From positions 558,001 through 622,000 of the forward strand of contig CP136534.1 in the NCBI GenBank assembly GCA_051016205.1: a DNA stretch of 64,000 nt, read 5' to 3'. This document shows positions 52,133-60,618 of the stretch, one piece after another. This DNA is from Acuticoccus sp051016205 (lineage in GTDB: Bacteria > Pseudomonadota > Alphaproteobacteria > Rhizobiales > Amorphaceae). The notes under the pieces are model-generated. The model saw only the letters and a list, made by a program, of their open reading frames with translations. It was not told where the DNA came from and searched no databases. Every line of letters begins with the position of its first letter. Within the stretch, counting starts at the first letter, position 1. The position numbers and the translations under genes were made by a program.

Positions 52133-53256
52133 GCCCCTGCCTCTTCTTTGGTAAATCGTGCCGGCGAGAAGGCGCGATAGTCCTCCCCAAGGGTGCCGCT
52201 GACAATGGCGTCGGCCACCTCCCCCGCGTGGGCGGCGGCAAGCGTCACACCGCTGTGGCAGGTGATGAGCATTGCGCCAGGATGGCTCTCAGACTGGGCG
52301 TACACGGGTAGGCCGTCGGGGGACATCACCCGCAGCGCGCCCCATTGGCGCACCACCCGCGCCGTCTTTAGGATGGGAAACATCTTGGCCGCGCGTTGGG
52401 CCATGGCCGCGCCGACGGACGAGAGGGTGCCCCTGTCAAATCCGACGTCTTCTTTGGAATCGCCGATCAAAACCGTACCCTGGCCCGTCTGCCGCACCGT
52501 ATGGCAGGCCACATCGAGGAAAGGGGCCATCCGCTCCGTCACCAGGATTTGCCCGCGCTGGGGTCGAAGTGGTGCGTCAAGCCCGATCGCGGACCCGAGG
52601 CCGACCGCGCCAAGCCCTGCGGCAATCACCACCCTCTCGGCCGTGTCGCCGATGTCGGCCCCGTCAAGGCGGAAGCCGCTGCCCTCGGCGCGTAGCGCCT
52701 CCACCCGGGAGCGGACGATACGAACTTTGGGGTGGCTTTCCAGCGTGTTGCGCAGCGCCGTTAGCGTTGCGAGGGGGTCGGCGTGGCCGTCCTCCTCGCA
52801 CCACAAGGCGCCGACAGCCTCCTCGCTCACATGGGGGACGCGGCTGCGCAGCGTGGCACCGTCGATGAGGTCCACCTTGGCGCTGGCCGCGTCGTCAGGC
52901 CCGCGATTGTGCATGCGAAGGGAGGTGGCGCGAAGGGCCGCGAACTCGTCTTCGCTAAGGGCGATCTTTGCGCCGCCGCACCGGCGATAGTGTGGATCGG
53001 TGCCGCCGCGCTCGGCAATCTCGCCGGCAAACGTGTCCCATCGTGCGGCCGAGCGGCGGGTGAGGGCGGCATAGTGGGGGGCGTTCAGGCCCTTGCCTTG
53101 CACCCACACAAGGCCGAAGTTGCCGGCGGAGGCGTGAAAGTCATCCTCCGAAGGATCGTAGAGGGCAACGCTGGCGCCGCTGCGCAAGAGGCCGAAAGCG
53201 ATGGCTGTGCCCACAAGCCCGCCGCCGATGACCGCAATGTCGGTCGAGGTCCCCAT
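52129..53256 (-). CDS. DAO-family FAD oxidase, HcnC/OoxB-like (2 of 4)
   Basis: The 375-residue protein has VIGGGLVGTAIAFGLLRSGA, then SAGNFGLVWVQGKG, typical of HcnC/OoxB-type subunits. The C-terminal MLITCHSGVTLAAAHAGEVA is the DAO signature with Cys-His in place of GFSGHG. Its immediate link to the small 2Fe-2S and HcnB-like genes makes it the likely catalytic subunit of the heterotrimer. Confidence 0.88.
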   Translation of the reverse strand: MGTSTDIAVIGGGLVGTAIAFGLLRSGASVALYDPSEDDFHASAGNFGLVWVQGKGLNAPHYAALTRRSAARWDTFAGEIAERGGTDPHYRRCGGAKIALSEDEFAALRATSLRMHNRGPDDAASAKVDLIDGATLRSRVPHVSEEAVGALWCEEDGHADPLATLTALRNTLESHPKVRIVRSRVEALRAEGSGFRLDGADIGDTAERVVIAAGLGAVGLGSAIGLDAPLRPQRGQILVTERMAPFLDVACHTVRQTGQGTVLIGDSKEDVGFDRGTLSSVGAAMAQRAAKMFPILKTARVVRQWGALRVMSPDGLPVYAQSESHPGAMLITCHSGVTLAAAHAGEVADAIVSGTLGEDYRAFSPARFTKEEAGA

Positions 53257-54429
53257 TCAGCCGTGCAAGGTGGCCGCTGCCGGCGCGAACGCCTGAGGCC
53301 GCTCGCCGAACCGAGCGTATCGAAATGGTGCCATAGGAAAACGGGGCGCTCGGCCAAGGGCAAGGTCTGCGGCAATCTCCCCCGTGATCGGGCCGATACC
53401 AAAGCCGTGACCTGAAAAGCCTGCCGCCACCACAAGGCCCTGCACCCCGGGCACGGTGTCGATCACCGGCAGCGCGTCAGGCGTCATGTCTAACAGACCG
53501 CCCCAGAAGGTGGCCACCGGCGCCTGTGCGATGGCCGGCAAGACCTTGGCGACGCCGGCAATGGTGTCGGCGAGCCTTTGTGCCGTTGGGCGGACCACGG
53601 GCCGGCCATCCTCCTCAGTGAACGCGCCATCGTGAGGCTGTGCGCCGCTGGTAAACCGGATCGACCCGTTCACCTCTTGCCTGACGGCAAGGTCGGCATT
53701 GGCAACACCGATGACGGGCTTCAGGAGAGGCGCTACGGGAGCAGTCCTCACCACGCTCACCAAAGGGGTGGTGATGGGGATGGGTTCGATATCGGCACTT
53801 TGAAGGATGGCGTTGACGCACACCCCTGCCGCCACCAGCACCGTGCCGGCCGCAATGGTGCGCTGGTTGGTCACGACGCCTTTCGCCTTGCCCGCCTCGA
53901 CAATCAACCGCTCCACGACCTCGCCGGTGCTGAGCGTTGCGCCGTGGCGCACGGCAGCCTTGAGGAAGGCGGCGACCGTTGCATTGGGGTCGGCGTGCCC
54001 GTCGGTGGGGCAGTAGGACGCGGCGAGGACGGTGTCTGAGACCGCGGGCGCCACCTCTTTCACATCGCTGAGCGCAGGCAGGAAAGTCAGGTCGAGCCCA
54101 GCGGCGGACTGTGCCTTCACCAACTGGCCGATCACCTCCACCTCGCCTGGCGTGCGTGCAAGGCGCACGTTACCCTGTTGGCGGTAGTGGGTGGGGGCGC
54201 CGAGCATCTCCTCAAGGTCTGGCCAGAGGGCAACGGCAGCGCGCGCAAGCGGGAGTTCAGCAGGATCGCGGCCCGACTGTCTGACGCCCGCAAGCGTCCA
54301 CCCAGAGGCCATGGCGGCAGGGCCGTAGCGGTCCACCACAACGACCCGCGCGCCCGACCGTGCAAGGTGGTAGGCGGCAACAGCGCCAGTGATCCCCGCG
54401 CCCACCACAAGGACGTCAGGGTGGCTCAT
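53257..54429 (-). CDS. DAO-family FAD-dependent oxidoreductase (3 of 4)
   Basis: The 390-residue protein begins with VVGAGITGAVAAYHLARSGA and has VAAGFSGHGFGIGPITGEIA near the end. The middle contains FWGGLLDMTPDALPVID, common in sarcosine oxidase and glycine oxidase relatives. It is adjacent to the HcnC-like gene (TGA directly followed by ATG) and coupled to the fourth gene by four bases. Confidence 0.87.
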   Translation of the reverse strand: MSHPDVLVVGAGITGAVAAYHLARSGARVVVVDRYGPAAMASGWTLAGVRQSGRDPAELPLARAAVALWPDLEEMLGAPTHYRQQGNVRLARTPGEVEVIGQLVKAQSAAGLDLTFLPALSDVKEVAPAVSDTVLAASYCPTDGHADPNATVAAFLKAAVRHGATLSTGEVVERLIVEAGKAKGVVTNQRTIAAGTVLVAAGVCVNAILQSADIEPIPITTPLVSVVRTAPVAPLLKPVIGVANADLAVRQEVNGSIRFTSGAQPHDGAFTEEDGRPVVRPTAQRLADTIAGVAKVLPAIAQAPVATFWGGLLDMTPDALPVIDTVPGVQGLVVAAGFSGHGFGIGPITGEIAADLALGRAPRFPMAPFRYARFGERPQAFAPAAATLHG

Positions 54430-55709
54430 GCTGCCGCCTTTTGCGGGCCGAAGCGAGACAGGCGAAATGGCTCAGGGTCCACCACGGGGGTGCGGCCAGT
54501 CACCATCTGTGCCGTCAACTGCCCGATCCCAGGACCCAGCCCGAAGCCGTGACCTGACAGGCCCGTTGCCATCCAAAGGCCTTCGATGCCGGGGGCTTCG
54601 TCGATGATCGGCACCTCATCGGGGGTCACGTCGATCAGTCCTGCCCAGGCCTCCTCCACCTTCAATAGACCAAGCTGGGGGTGAAGGTTCATGGCGGTGC
54701 GGCGCATGTCCTCCACGAGCGTCATGTCCGGGATGGGGTCGAGGACACGCATCGCCTCGAATGGGGTCGCATCGTCAGCGCTCCAGCGGTGCCTGCCAAG
54801 GGGGCCGAAGTAGTCCTTGCCGGCGCGGATCTTCATGATTTTCCAGCGTTTGCGCAGGATCGGCATGAAGGCGCGCAAATGCCTGAAGGCCGCGGGCACA
54901 ATGTCGAACCGGGCCGAGTTGGTGCGCCCGATGGTGTAGCCGCCATCGATCCGCCGGCGCACGGACGCCCCTGTCGCGCCGAGCCCGCCCGGGTGGATCT
55001 GTGGCGCTTGGCCCGTGCGAAAAGCCGTCGAGCGGACCGCAAGCTGTGGGATGAAGATGCCGAGATTTTCCAAGAATGTGCGTGACCAGGCGCCACCGCC
55101 CAGCACCGCTGCATCGCACAAGATGGTGCCGCGCTCGGTGGTGACGGCGTGGACGCGCCCTGCCTGCCGCTCCACCGTGCGGGCCGCGCAACCTTCAAGA
55201 ACGGTGACGCCCTCTTTCGCCGCAAGCTCGGCAAAGGCGGGAATTGCAAGGCGCGGCTCCGCCGTCATGTCGCAGGGGGTGTGGAGGGCGCCTGCAAAAC
55301 GCCTGTCGTCCCGGCCAAGCAAGTCGTCGGTCTCAGCGGAGGTCAAAAGCTTGGTTTCGATCTGGTGATCTTGCGCCACGTCCAGCCAGGTGGCGCGGTC
55401 GGCAAGTTCGCTCTCATCAAGCGCCAGATAGGTGGTGGAGCGCGTGCCGAAGCCGACGGTGCCGCCCACATCATCGGAGAGCTGCTGCCACAGCCGTGCG
55501 CTCTCCACCATCAGCGGGACTTCGCGCCGGTCGCGGCCTTGCTTGCGGATCCAGCCCCAGTTGCGGGAGGACTGTTCGCCGGCAATGCGCCCCTTTTCCA
55601 ACAGCACCACCGATGCGCCGTGGCGGGCAAGGTAAAGGGCCGTTGTGACACCGACGACGCCACCGCCGATCACCACCACGTCGGCCCGTTCCGGCATTGG
55701 CCCGCTCAT
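54426..55709 (-). CDS. DAO-family FAD-dependent oxidoreductase (4 of 4), first operon gene
   Basis: The 427-residue protein has VVIGGGVVGVTTALYLARHG, then EQSSRNWGWIRKQGRDRREV, and MATGLSGHGFGLGPGIGQLT at the end. The NWGWIRKQGRD segment occurs in a DAO subgroup of uncharacterised bacterial oxidases. It is the first gene of the operon, so the promoter should lie in the 123-bp gap upstream. Confidence 0.87.
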   Translation of the reverse strand: MSGPMPERADVVVIGGGVVGVTTALYLARHGASVVLLEKGRIAGEQSSRNWGWIRKQGRDRREVPLMVESARLWQQLSDDVGGTVGFGTRSTTYLALDESELADRATWLDVAQDHQIETKLLTSAETDDLLGRDDRRFAGALHTPCDMTAEPRLAIPAFAELAAKEGVTVLEGCAARTVERQAGRVHAVTTERGTILCDAAVLGGGAWSRTFLENLGIFIPQLAVRSTAFRTGQAPQIHPGGLGATGASVRRRIDGGYTIGRTNSARFDIVPAAFRHLRAFMPILRKRWKIMKIRAGKDYFGPLGRHRWSADDATPFEAMRVLDPIPDMTLVEDMRRTAMNLHPQLGLLKVEEAWAGLIDVTPDEVPIIDEAPGIEGLWMATGLSGHGFGLGPGIGQLTAQMVTGRTPVVDPEPFRLSRFGPQKAAA

Positions 55710-55832
55710 CCGTCCTCCACACCATCATACAGCACAGGCACTGAACGCCTCGGGTGGGAAGCCTAAAGCAAGGGTGCGCGGCCTGTATACCGCCAGCGCT
55801 GCATGGCTCGCAGCACCTGACGGGGAAGCAGA
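55710..55832 (-). promoter_or_regulatory. Presumed promoter region of the oxidase/ABC operon
   Basis: On the minus strand this gap has TATGAT shortly before the GGAGGAC ribosome site of the first gene, a fair -10, but no clear -35. GTATAC at 55785-55790 sits in a weak, broken palindrome, as in some GntR-type operators. No regulator gene lies nearby. Confidence 0.3.
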
Positions 55833-56759
55833 TCAGCGATAGTTGCGGTCGCGGAACGTCTGATCCGTGGGCCGTGGGTCGATGGGCTCCACAGGCTCCA
55901 TGGGTTCCATCGGCTCCATGGGTTCCATCGGCTCCACGGGGATCTCGGGCTTGATGGGGTCGATGGGCTCAAGAGCTTCCCGTTGCGCCCGGTGGCGGAA
56001 CTCAAGCTGATCGGTCTCCGACCAGCGCGCCGGCGCGCCCTCGTAGCGGGGCCTGTTGTCCAGATCGAGGTGCCAGCCGTAGAGCGGGAAGGAGACCGGG
56101 CCGATGATGGAGCGCAGCGCACCATCCCACGGACGCGGGCCTTCCACCTGGCCGCCGGCGCGCACAACAAGGTAACGCCCCGGGCGGGTGAGGCCGAAAC
56201 ACTCCCCGTTCACGCACACGTCCACAGCGCCCTCGGTCAAAATGACGATGACGCGGCTGTCCTGGATGAAAAAGTCCACAATGGTGCCGCGCACACCGAT
56301 GGTCGCCACAGGGGTTTCGATGTTGTAGGCCGCCGGCCGCGACGAACCCGAGACGAACCGGAGCGCCCCGCGCGCTGCCCGCACCGAAAACGTCGAGGCC
56401 TGGCCGCCTGGATTGTAGACGAACCGGTCCAGCACCACCGCCGAGGACGGGCCGATGGACAAGGTGGTCTCATCGCGGAACAAAAGCTGCGAGTTGGCCT
56501 GTACGCCGGTGGCTATGGTCTCGTCGGAAAAGACACCCGTGCCGGCGCTCAACTGCCGCTGGGACCCGCCGGCATTGCCGGTGACATCGCGCACCACGGA
56601 GGAGGCGACGCCGATTGGCGGTGTCTGCGCCAGGGCAGGCCCGCTTGTCGCGAGCGCCCACAGCAGAAGGGCGGCTAAGCTGGCAACGCCGCGCGTGGCA
56701 CGCGGGGAGGAGACGCTTGCGTTGCGGTGCGTTCTGGCACTGGCGTCAGTGGACATCAT
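55833..56759 (-). CDS. FecR-domain protein with proline-rich repeat tail
   Basis: The 308-residue protein has a signal peptide (ASLAALLLWALATSGPALAQ) and a FecR domain with IETPVATIGVRGTIVDF and the acidic GAVDVCVNGECFGL. The C-terminus carries EPMEPMEPMEPMEPVEPI, six repeated units of a 9-bp DNA motif (55884-55937). FecR domains without a transmembrane anti-sigma partner often occur with CHASE2 proteins, as here. It is divergent from the beta-barrel gene. The tandem ATGs at 56759/56756 are equally likely starts. Confidence 0.85.
   Translation of the reverse strand: MMSTDASARTHRNASVSSPRATRGVASLAALLLWALATSGPALAQTPPIGVASSVVRDVTGNAGGSQRQLSAGTGVFSDETIATGVQANSQLLFRDETTLSIGPSSAVVLDRFVYNPGGQASTFSVRAARGALRFVSGSSRPAAYNIETPVATIGVRGTIVDFFIQDSRVIVILTEGAVDVCVNGECFGLTRPGRYLVVRAGGQVEGPRPWDGALRSIIGPVSFPLYGWHLDLDNRPRYEGAPARWSETDQLEFRHRAQREALEPIDPIKPEIPVEPMEPMEPMEPMEPVEPIDPRPTDQTFRDRNYR
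55884..55937. repeat. Six tandem 9-bp repeats in the FecR-domain gene
   Basis: Units GGCTCCAT(G/A)/GGTTCCATC alternate with an 18-bp period and encode Glu-Pro-Met triplets on the minus strand. Copy number may vary between strains by slippage. Confidence 0.8.
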
Positions 56760-56979
56760 CGGCCCCTTTCAACTGCACAGACTTCATTGCACGCCAAACG
56801 GGGTTCGACGCAACAACGCCGAGGCAAACACGTGCGCGCAGCAGACGATCGTGTGCAATTGGCAACAGACGGCAAGTTATTCCGGTAACCACACCCCCCA
56901 AACGCGCCTTCGAGCCCACACGGCGACTGGGATCGCGCTATCGAAGGGCGTGTAAGGCGTTGAGGGACTTCCAACTCCT
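56760..56979. promoter_or_regulatory. Divergent promoter region for the FecR and beta-barrel genes
   Basis: The 220-bp gap between divergent genes holds no gene. It should hold both promoters, but no confident boxes were found. Confidence 0.35.
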
Positions 56980-58164
56980 ATGGCAGTTATGATGACCCGT
57001 CTGACGCGCGGCCTGCGCGCTTCACGTGCCGTCCGGTGCGTTACACTGGCTTTGGTCCTTGGTCTTGGGGGCCTTGCCGGCGGGACAGCGCTGGCTGCCG
57101 ATGGCGAAACGGTGGGCCCGCTTTTCGCCGATCTTTATGCCGACCCGGGCAATGTGGACCTCAACATCGCCTACGCCCAGAGGGCGGAATCGCGCGGAGA
57201 GTATCGCAAGGCGCTGACCACCTACGAGCGCGTGTTGTTGATCGACCCCAGCAACGCGGCCGCCCGCAAAGGCATGTCGCGCATCCGCTTTCTCTTGGCG
57301 CCCAACTTCACCAACTTCCGCTTCACCATCGGCGGCGGGTTTGAATCGAACCCTATCCAGCGGCCGGATTTTGCGCCACAGCCTGCCTCGGGCTTCGGTG
57401 CGTTGGCGCTCACCATGCGTGACGAGCGGCGGATCGGGCGGCTGCGCTGGCGCACCAATGCCTTCGGTGGGGCCAACATCTTCACCCACACCCCCGAGGT
57501 GACGACCATTTATGCCGGCGGCGATGTGGGTCCTTTGATCCAGTTGTCGCCGTCCATCACCTTGCGCCCGTCCGTTGTGGGCACCTACCGCACCCTCGAT
57601 GGTGTGACCTTGTTCGGCGAGGCCGGCGGCGCGCTGGAGCTTGAAGGTTATCTGGACGGCGCCCGCCAGTCGGTCCGCCTTGGTGCGGTCTGGCGGGAGT
57701 ATGGCAGCGACTGGGTGTCGGACGGCGGCATCGTGGTCGACCTGACCGGCCACTTCGCACGGGCGGGCCTGTTGTCCCCGCGCGACACGCTGATTGTACG
57801 CCCCAATGCCCGCTATAGCGGCGTTGAGAACGCGAACGGTGTGCTGATCCCGGAAAACTTCGAGCCTGGCAAATACTTCCAGATCGGCGGCAGGGTGGAC
57901 TACCGCTTCGCCTTCACCGAGCGGATTTCCGCCGGGGTGGAGATGGCCATCTATCAGCGCTGGTTCGAGGACGAGGTGACGGCAGGCGGCGACAAGCGCT
58001 CCGACACCTACTTTGCCCCAGGCGCGTCCGTCAGGATCGGCGACATTCTGACCGAGGCCGCCGACGTCACGCTCGGCTACCGCTATGAGGTGACCCAGTC
58101 CAACGATGCCGGGCGCGAATTTGACAACCACGTGGTCTCGGCCCGCTTCGGGGTCAACTTCTAA
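56980..58164 (+). CDS. Outer-membrane beta-barrel protein with N-terminal TPR-like segment
   Basis: The 394-residue protein has a signal peptide (ALVLGLGGLAGGTALAADGE), a short TPR-like helix pair (YAQRAESRGEYRKALTTYER), then a long stretch of alternating aromatic and polar residues ending in RFGVNF. A final phenylalanine is the outer-membrane insertion signal. It resembles surface-assembly or TPR-porin proteins. Its role with the FecR protein and the cyclase is unknown, but the three genes form a group. Confidence 0.75.
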   Translation: MAVMMTRLTRGLRASRAVRCVTLALVLGLGGLAGGTALAADGETVGPLFADLYADPGNVDLNIAYAQRAESRGEYRKALTTYERVLLIDPSNAAARKGMSRIRFLLAPNFTNFRFTIGGGFESNPIQRPDFAPQPASGFGALALTMRDERRIGRLRWRTNAFGGANIFTHTPEVTTIYAGGDVGPLIQLSPSITLRPSVVGTYRTLDGVTLFGEAGGALELEGYLDGARQSVRLGAVWREYGSDWVSDGGIVVDLTGHFARAGLLSPRDTLIVRPNARYSGVENANGVLIPENFEPGKYFQIGGRVDYRFAFTERISAGVEMAIYQRWFEDEVTAGGDKRSDTYFAPGASVRIGDILTEAADVTLGYRYEVTQSNDAGREFDNHVVSARFGVNF

Positions 58165-58239
58165 CGCGTTCACGCTGGTAAACCGCACGCATATGTGGGG
58201 CTTGCCGACCGCCTGAGGCCCGTGCATAGCCGTTCGTAA

Positions 58240-58256
58240 GGGGCAATGACTGCCCC
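58240..58256 (+). terminator. Hairpin between the beta-barrel and cyclase genes
   Basis: GGGGCA-ATGAC-TGCCCC is a perfect 6-bp stem about 80 bp after the barrel gene and 18 bp before the cyclase start. No T-run follows; it could attenuate expression of the cyclase. Confidence 0.35.
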
Positions 58257-58273
58257 GCCAGCGCGGATGGTCG

Positions 58274-60601
58274 ATGCAGCGCAACGTCAAAACTGTGCCA
58301 GATGCTGCCACGAACCAGCGCCCCCAAGGGTCGGGGCGGCGGCAAAAAGGCGCCTTGCGGCGCCGTCTTGGCAGGACGGTCCCGCTCATTCTCATCACCA
58401 TGGCGCTGATGGTGGGTGCGCTTGCTGTGCGATCGGCCGACCCGTCCGCGCTGCGCCATGTGCGCAACCTTGTGTTTGATGAGTATCAGCGGCTGAATCC
58501 GCGGCCCTACGACGTGGATGTGCCGGTGCGCGTGGTGGCCATCGACGAAGCCTCCCTTGAGAGGATTGGCCAGTGGCCCTGGTCGCGCGTTCAACTGGCA
58601 AAGATCATCGACCGGTTGAACGCCATGGGCGCTGCCGCCATTGCCATCGACTTCGTGATGGCGGAGGCGGACCGCACCTCGCCGGAAGAGATCGTCAAGT
58701 TGTTGCCTGAAGGCCTTGAAAGCAAAGCGCTGGCCGATTCCCTGCTGACGACGCCGCGCAATGATGATCGCCTCGCTCAGTCCTTCAACAAGAGCCCCGT
58801 TGTGCTCGGCATGGTCCTCGACAACCGCGACTTGACGCTGACGCCCGGCCCGGTCCTGACAGGGGCCACCGCGGCGTTTGCCGCGCCAAAGGCTGGATTC
58901 GCCTTTGCAGGTGATGACCCGCGCAACTTCCTGCTTGCCTTCAACGCGCTCACCTCGCCCCTGCCGGTGCTCTCCCAGGCTGCGGCAGGCCTTGGGGCGA
59001 TGAACTGGATCCCTGATCGCGATCAGGTGGTGCGGGGCGTTCCCCTGGTCTTCCAGCTGACGGACGGAACGTTCGTGCCCAGCCTTGCCGCCGAAGCGCT
59101 GCGGGTGGCGCAAGGGGCGGGCACCTTCGTCCTGCGCACCTCCAACGCCAGCGGGGAGACCGCGTTCGGCGCTAAGAGTGGCATCAACGCGGTGCGCATC
59201 GGCGACTTCGATGTGGCCACCAACCCGTTCTCTGCCGTGCGCGTCCACTTCACGCCGACGACGCCGCAACGCTTGATCCCCGCCTGGTGGATTCTGGAAG
59301 GAGTGGTGGACCCGCAGGAGGTGGCGGGCCGCATCATCCTCATCGGTGCGACGGCGCCAGGCTTGTTGGACCTTCGCGCCACGCCCATCGATGTTGCCGT
59401 GCCTGGGGTGGAGATCCACGCTCAGTTGATCGAGCACATCCTTTCTGGCGCGGGCCTTGTGCGGCCGGACTGGGCGCCCGGGCTCGAAATTGCGCTTTTT
59501 GCCCTCCTTGCCGTGGTTTTCGCGGTGGCGGCGATGGCCTTCAAACCGCTGACGAGCCTTGGCTTCGGCGTCATCACCCTTGGGGCTGTGCTCCTTGCAA
59601 GCTATGGGGCGTTCGTTCGCGAGGGACTTCTCATCGACCCCTCGTTCCCCGTCCTTGCAAGCACGGTGGTGCTCTTGGCCTCGACCGGCTGGGTGGCTGT
59701 GCGCGAGGAGGCAGCGCGCCGATCCATTCGCAACGCCTTCAGCCGTTACGTGTCCGCCGACCTGGTGCAGGAATTGGCGCAGGACCCCGACAACCTTGCC
59801 CTTGGCGGCGAGTTGAAGCCCATGACCATTCTGTTCACCGACATGCGTGGTTTCACCAGCATTTCAGAAGGGATGGACGCTGTGGCGTTGACGGCGTTCA
59901 TCAATCGCTTCCTGACGCCGTTGACGGACGTGATCCTTGCCCACCGCGGCACCATCGACAAGTACATGGGCGATGCCATCATGGCATTCTGGAACGCGCC
60001 TGTGGCGGACCGGGCCCATGCCGCCAACGCCTGCCAGGCAGCCCTTGCCATGCTTGATGCCTTGGCCGCCTTCAATCAGGAGCACGAGGGCGTCTACCCG
60101 CCCGTATCCATCGGGATTGGCGTCAATACGGGGCTGTGCTGCGTCGGCAATCTCGGCTCCAGCCGTCGGTTCGACTACTCCGTCATCGGCGATGATGTGA
60201 ACATTGCCTCCCGCCTCGAGGGGCAGACCAAGTCTTACGGCCTGTCGATCATCCTGGGGCCCGAGACGGCGGTGGCGGCCGCGACGGCAGGCTATGTCTG
60301 CATCCCCATCGACCGGGTGAAGGTGAAGGGCAAGGATAGGCCCATCGAGATCTACAGCCTCCTTGGCGGCCCCGATCACCCTGTCGCCGCGCCGGTCGAG
60401 GCGGCGATCGCACCCCTCAGCACGCTCGTCGAAGCCTGGCGGGAGGGGAACGCTGTGGCGTTCCAGGCCGCGCTCGACGCCATGGTTGAGGCGCCGGACA
60501 CGTTCCAAGCGTTGCTCGCGCTTTATGCTGAGCGTTGGGAGGCCATCGGCAAACGCTTCCCAAGCGGGTGGGACGGCGTCGCAACGCTCACCAGCAAGTG
60601 A
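58274..60601 (+). CDS. CHASE2-sensor adenylate cyclase (class III)
   Basis: The 775-residue protein has an N-terminal helix (VPLILITMALMVGALAV), a periplasmic CHASE2 domain of about 330 residues (RVVAIDEASLERIGQWPWSR, AIDFVMAEADR), three helices (ALFALLAVVFAVAAMAF onward) and a cyclase domain. Metal-binding aspartates lie in LFTDMRGFTSI and KYMGDAIMAFW; the lysine in DKYMGD and the aspartate in YSVIGDDVN predict ATP specificity, and NIASRLEGQ holds the transition-state residues. It should make cAMP in response to an envelope signal. FecR and beta-barrel genes are adjacent. Confidence 0.93.
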   Translation: MQRNVKTVPDAATNQRPQGSGRRQKGALRRRLGRTVPLILITMALMVGALAVRSADPSALRHVRNLVFDEYQRLNPRPYDVDVPVRVVAIDEASLERIGQWPWSRVQLAKIIDRLNAMGAAAIAIDFVMAEADRTSPEEIVKLLPEGLESKALADSLLTTPRNDDRLAQSFNKSPVVLGMVLDNRDLTLTPGPVLTGATAAFAAPKAGFAFAGDDPRNFLLAFNALTSPLPVLSQAAAGLGAMNWIPDRDQVVRGVPLVFQLTDGTFVPSLAAEALRVAQGAGTFVLRTSNASGETAFGAKSGINAVRIGDFDVATNPFSAVRVHFTPTTPQRLIPAWWILEGVVDPQEVAGRIILIGATAPGLLDLRATPIDVAVPGVEIHAQLIEHILSGAGLVRPDWAPGLEIALFALLAVVFAVAAMAFKPLTSLGFGVITLGAVLLASYGAFVREGLLIDPSFPVLASTVVLLASTGWVAVREEAARRSIRNAFSRYVSADLVQELAQDPDNLALGGELKPMTILFTDMRGFTSISEGMDAVALTAFINRFLTPLTDVILAHRGTIDKYMGDAIMAFWNAPVADRAHAANACQAALAMLDALAAFNQEHEGVYPPVSIGIGVNTGLCCVGNLGSSRRFDYSVIGDDVNIASRLEGQTKSYGLSIILGPETAVAAATAGYVCIPIDRVKVKGKDRPIEIYSLLGGPDHPVAAPVEAAIAPLSTLVEAWREGNAVAFQAALDAMVEAPDTFQALLALYAERWEAIGKRFPSGWDGVATLTSK

Positions 60602-60618
60602 CCGGGCAATGGCGCTTA

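Noticed and set aside
50472..53256. Hydrogen cyanide synthase (hcnABC)
   Set aside because: The subunit types match but are shared with opine and hydroxyproline oxidases, the gene order differs from hcnABC, and linkage to a peptide transporter and three more oxidases points to catabolism.
55884..55937. CRISPR-like repeat array
   Set aside because: The 9-bp units are contiguous without spacers and lie in frame inside a coding region.
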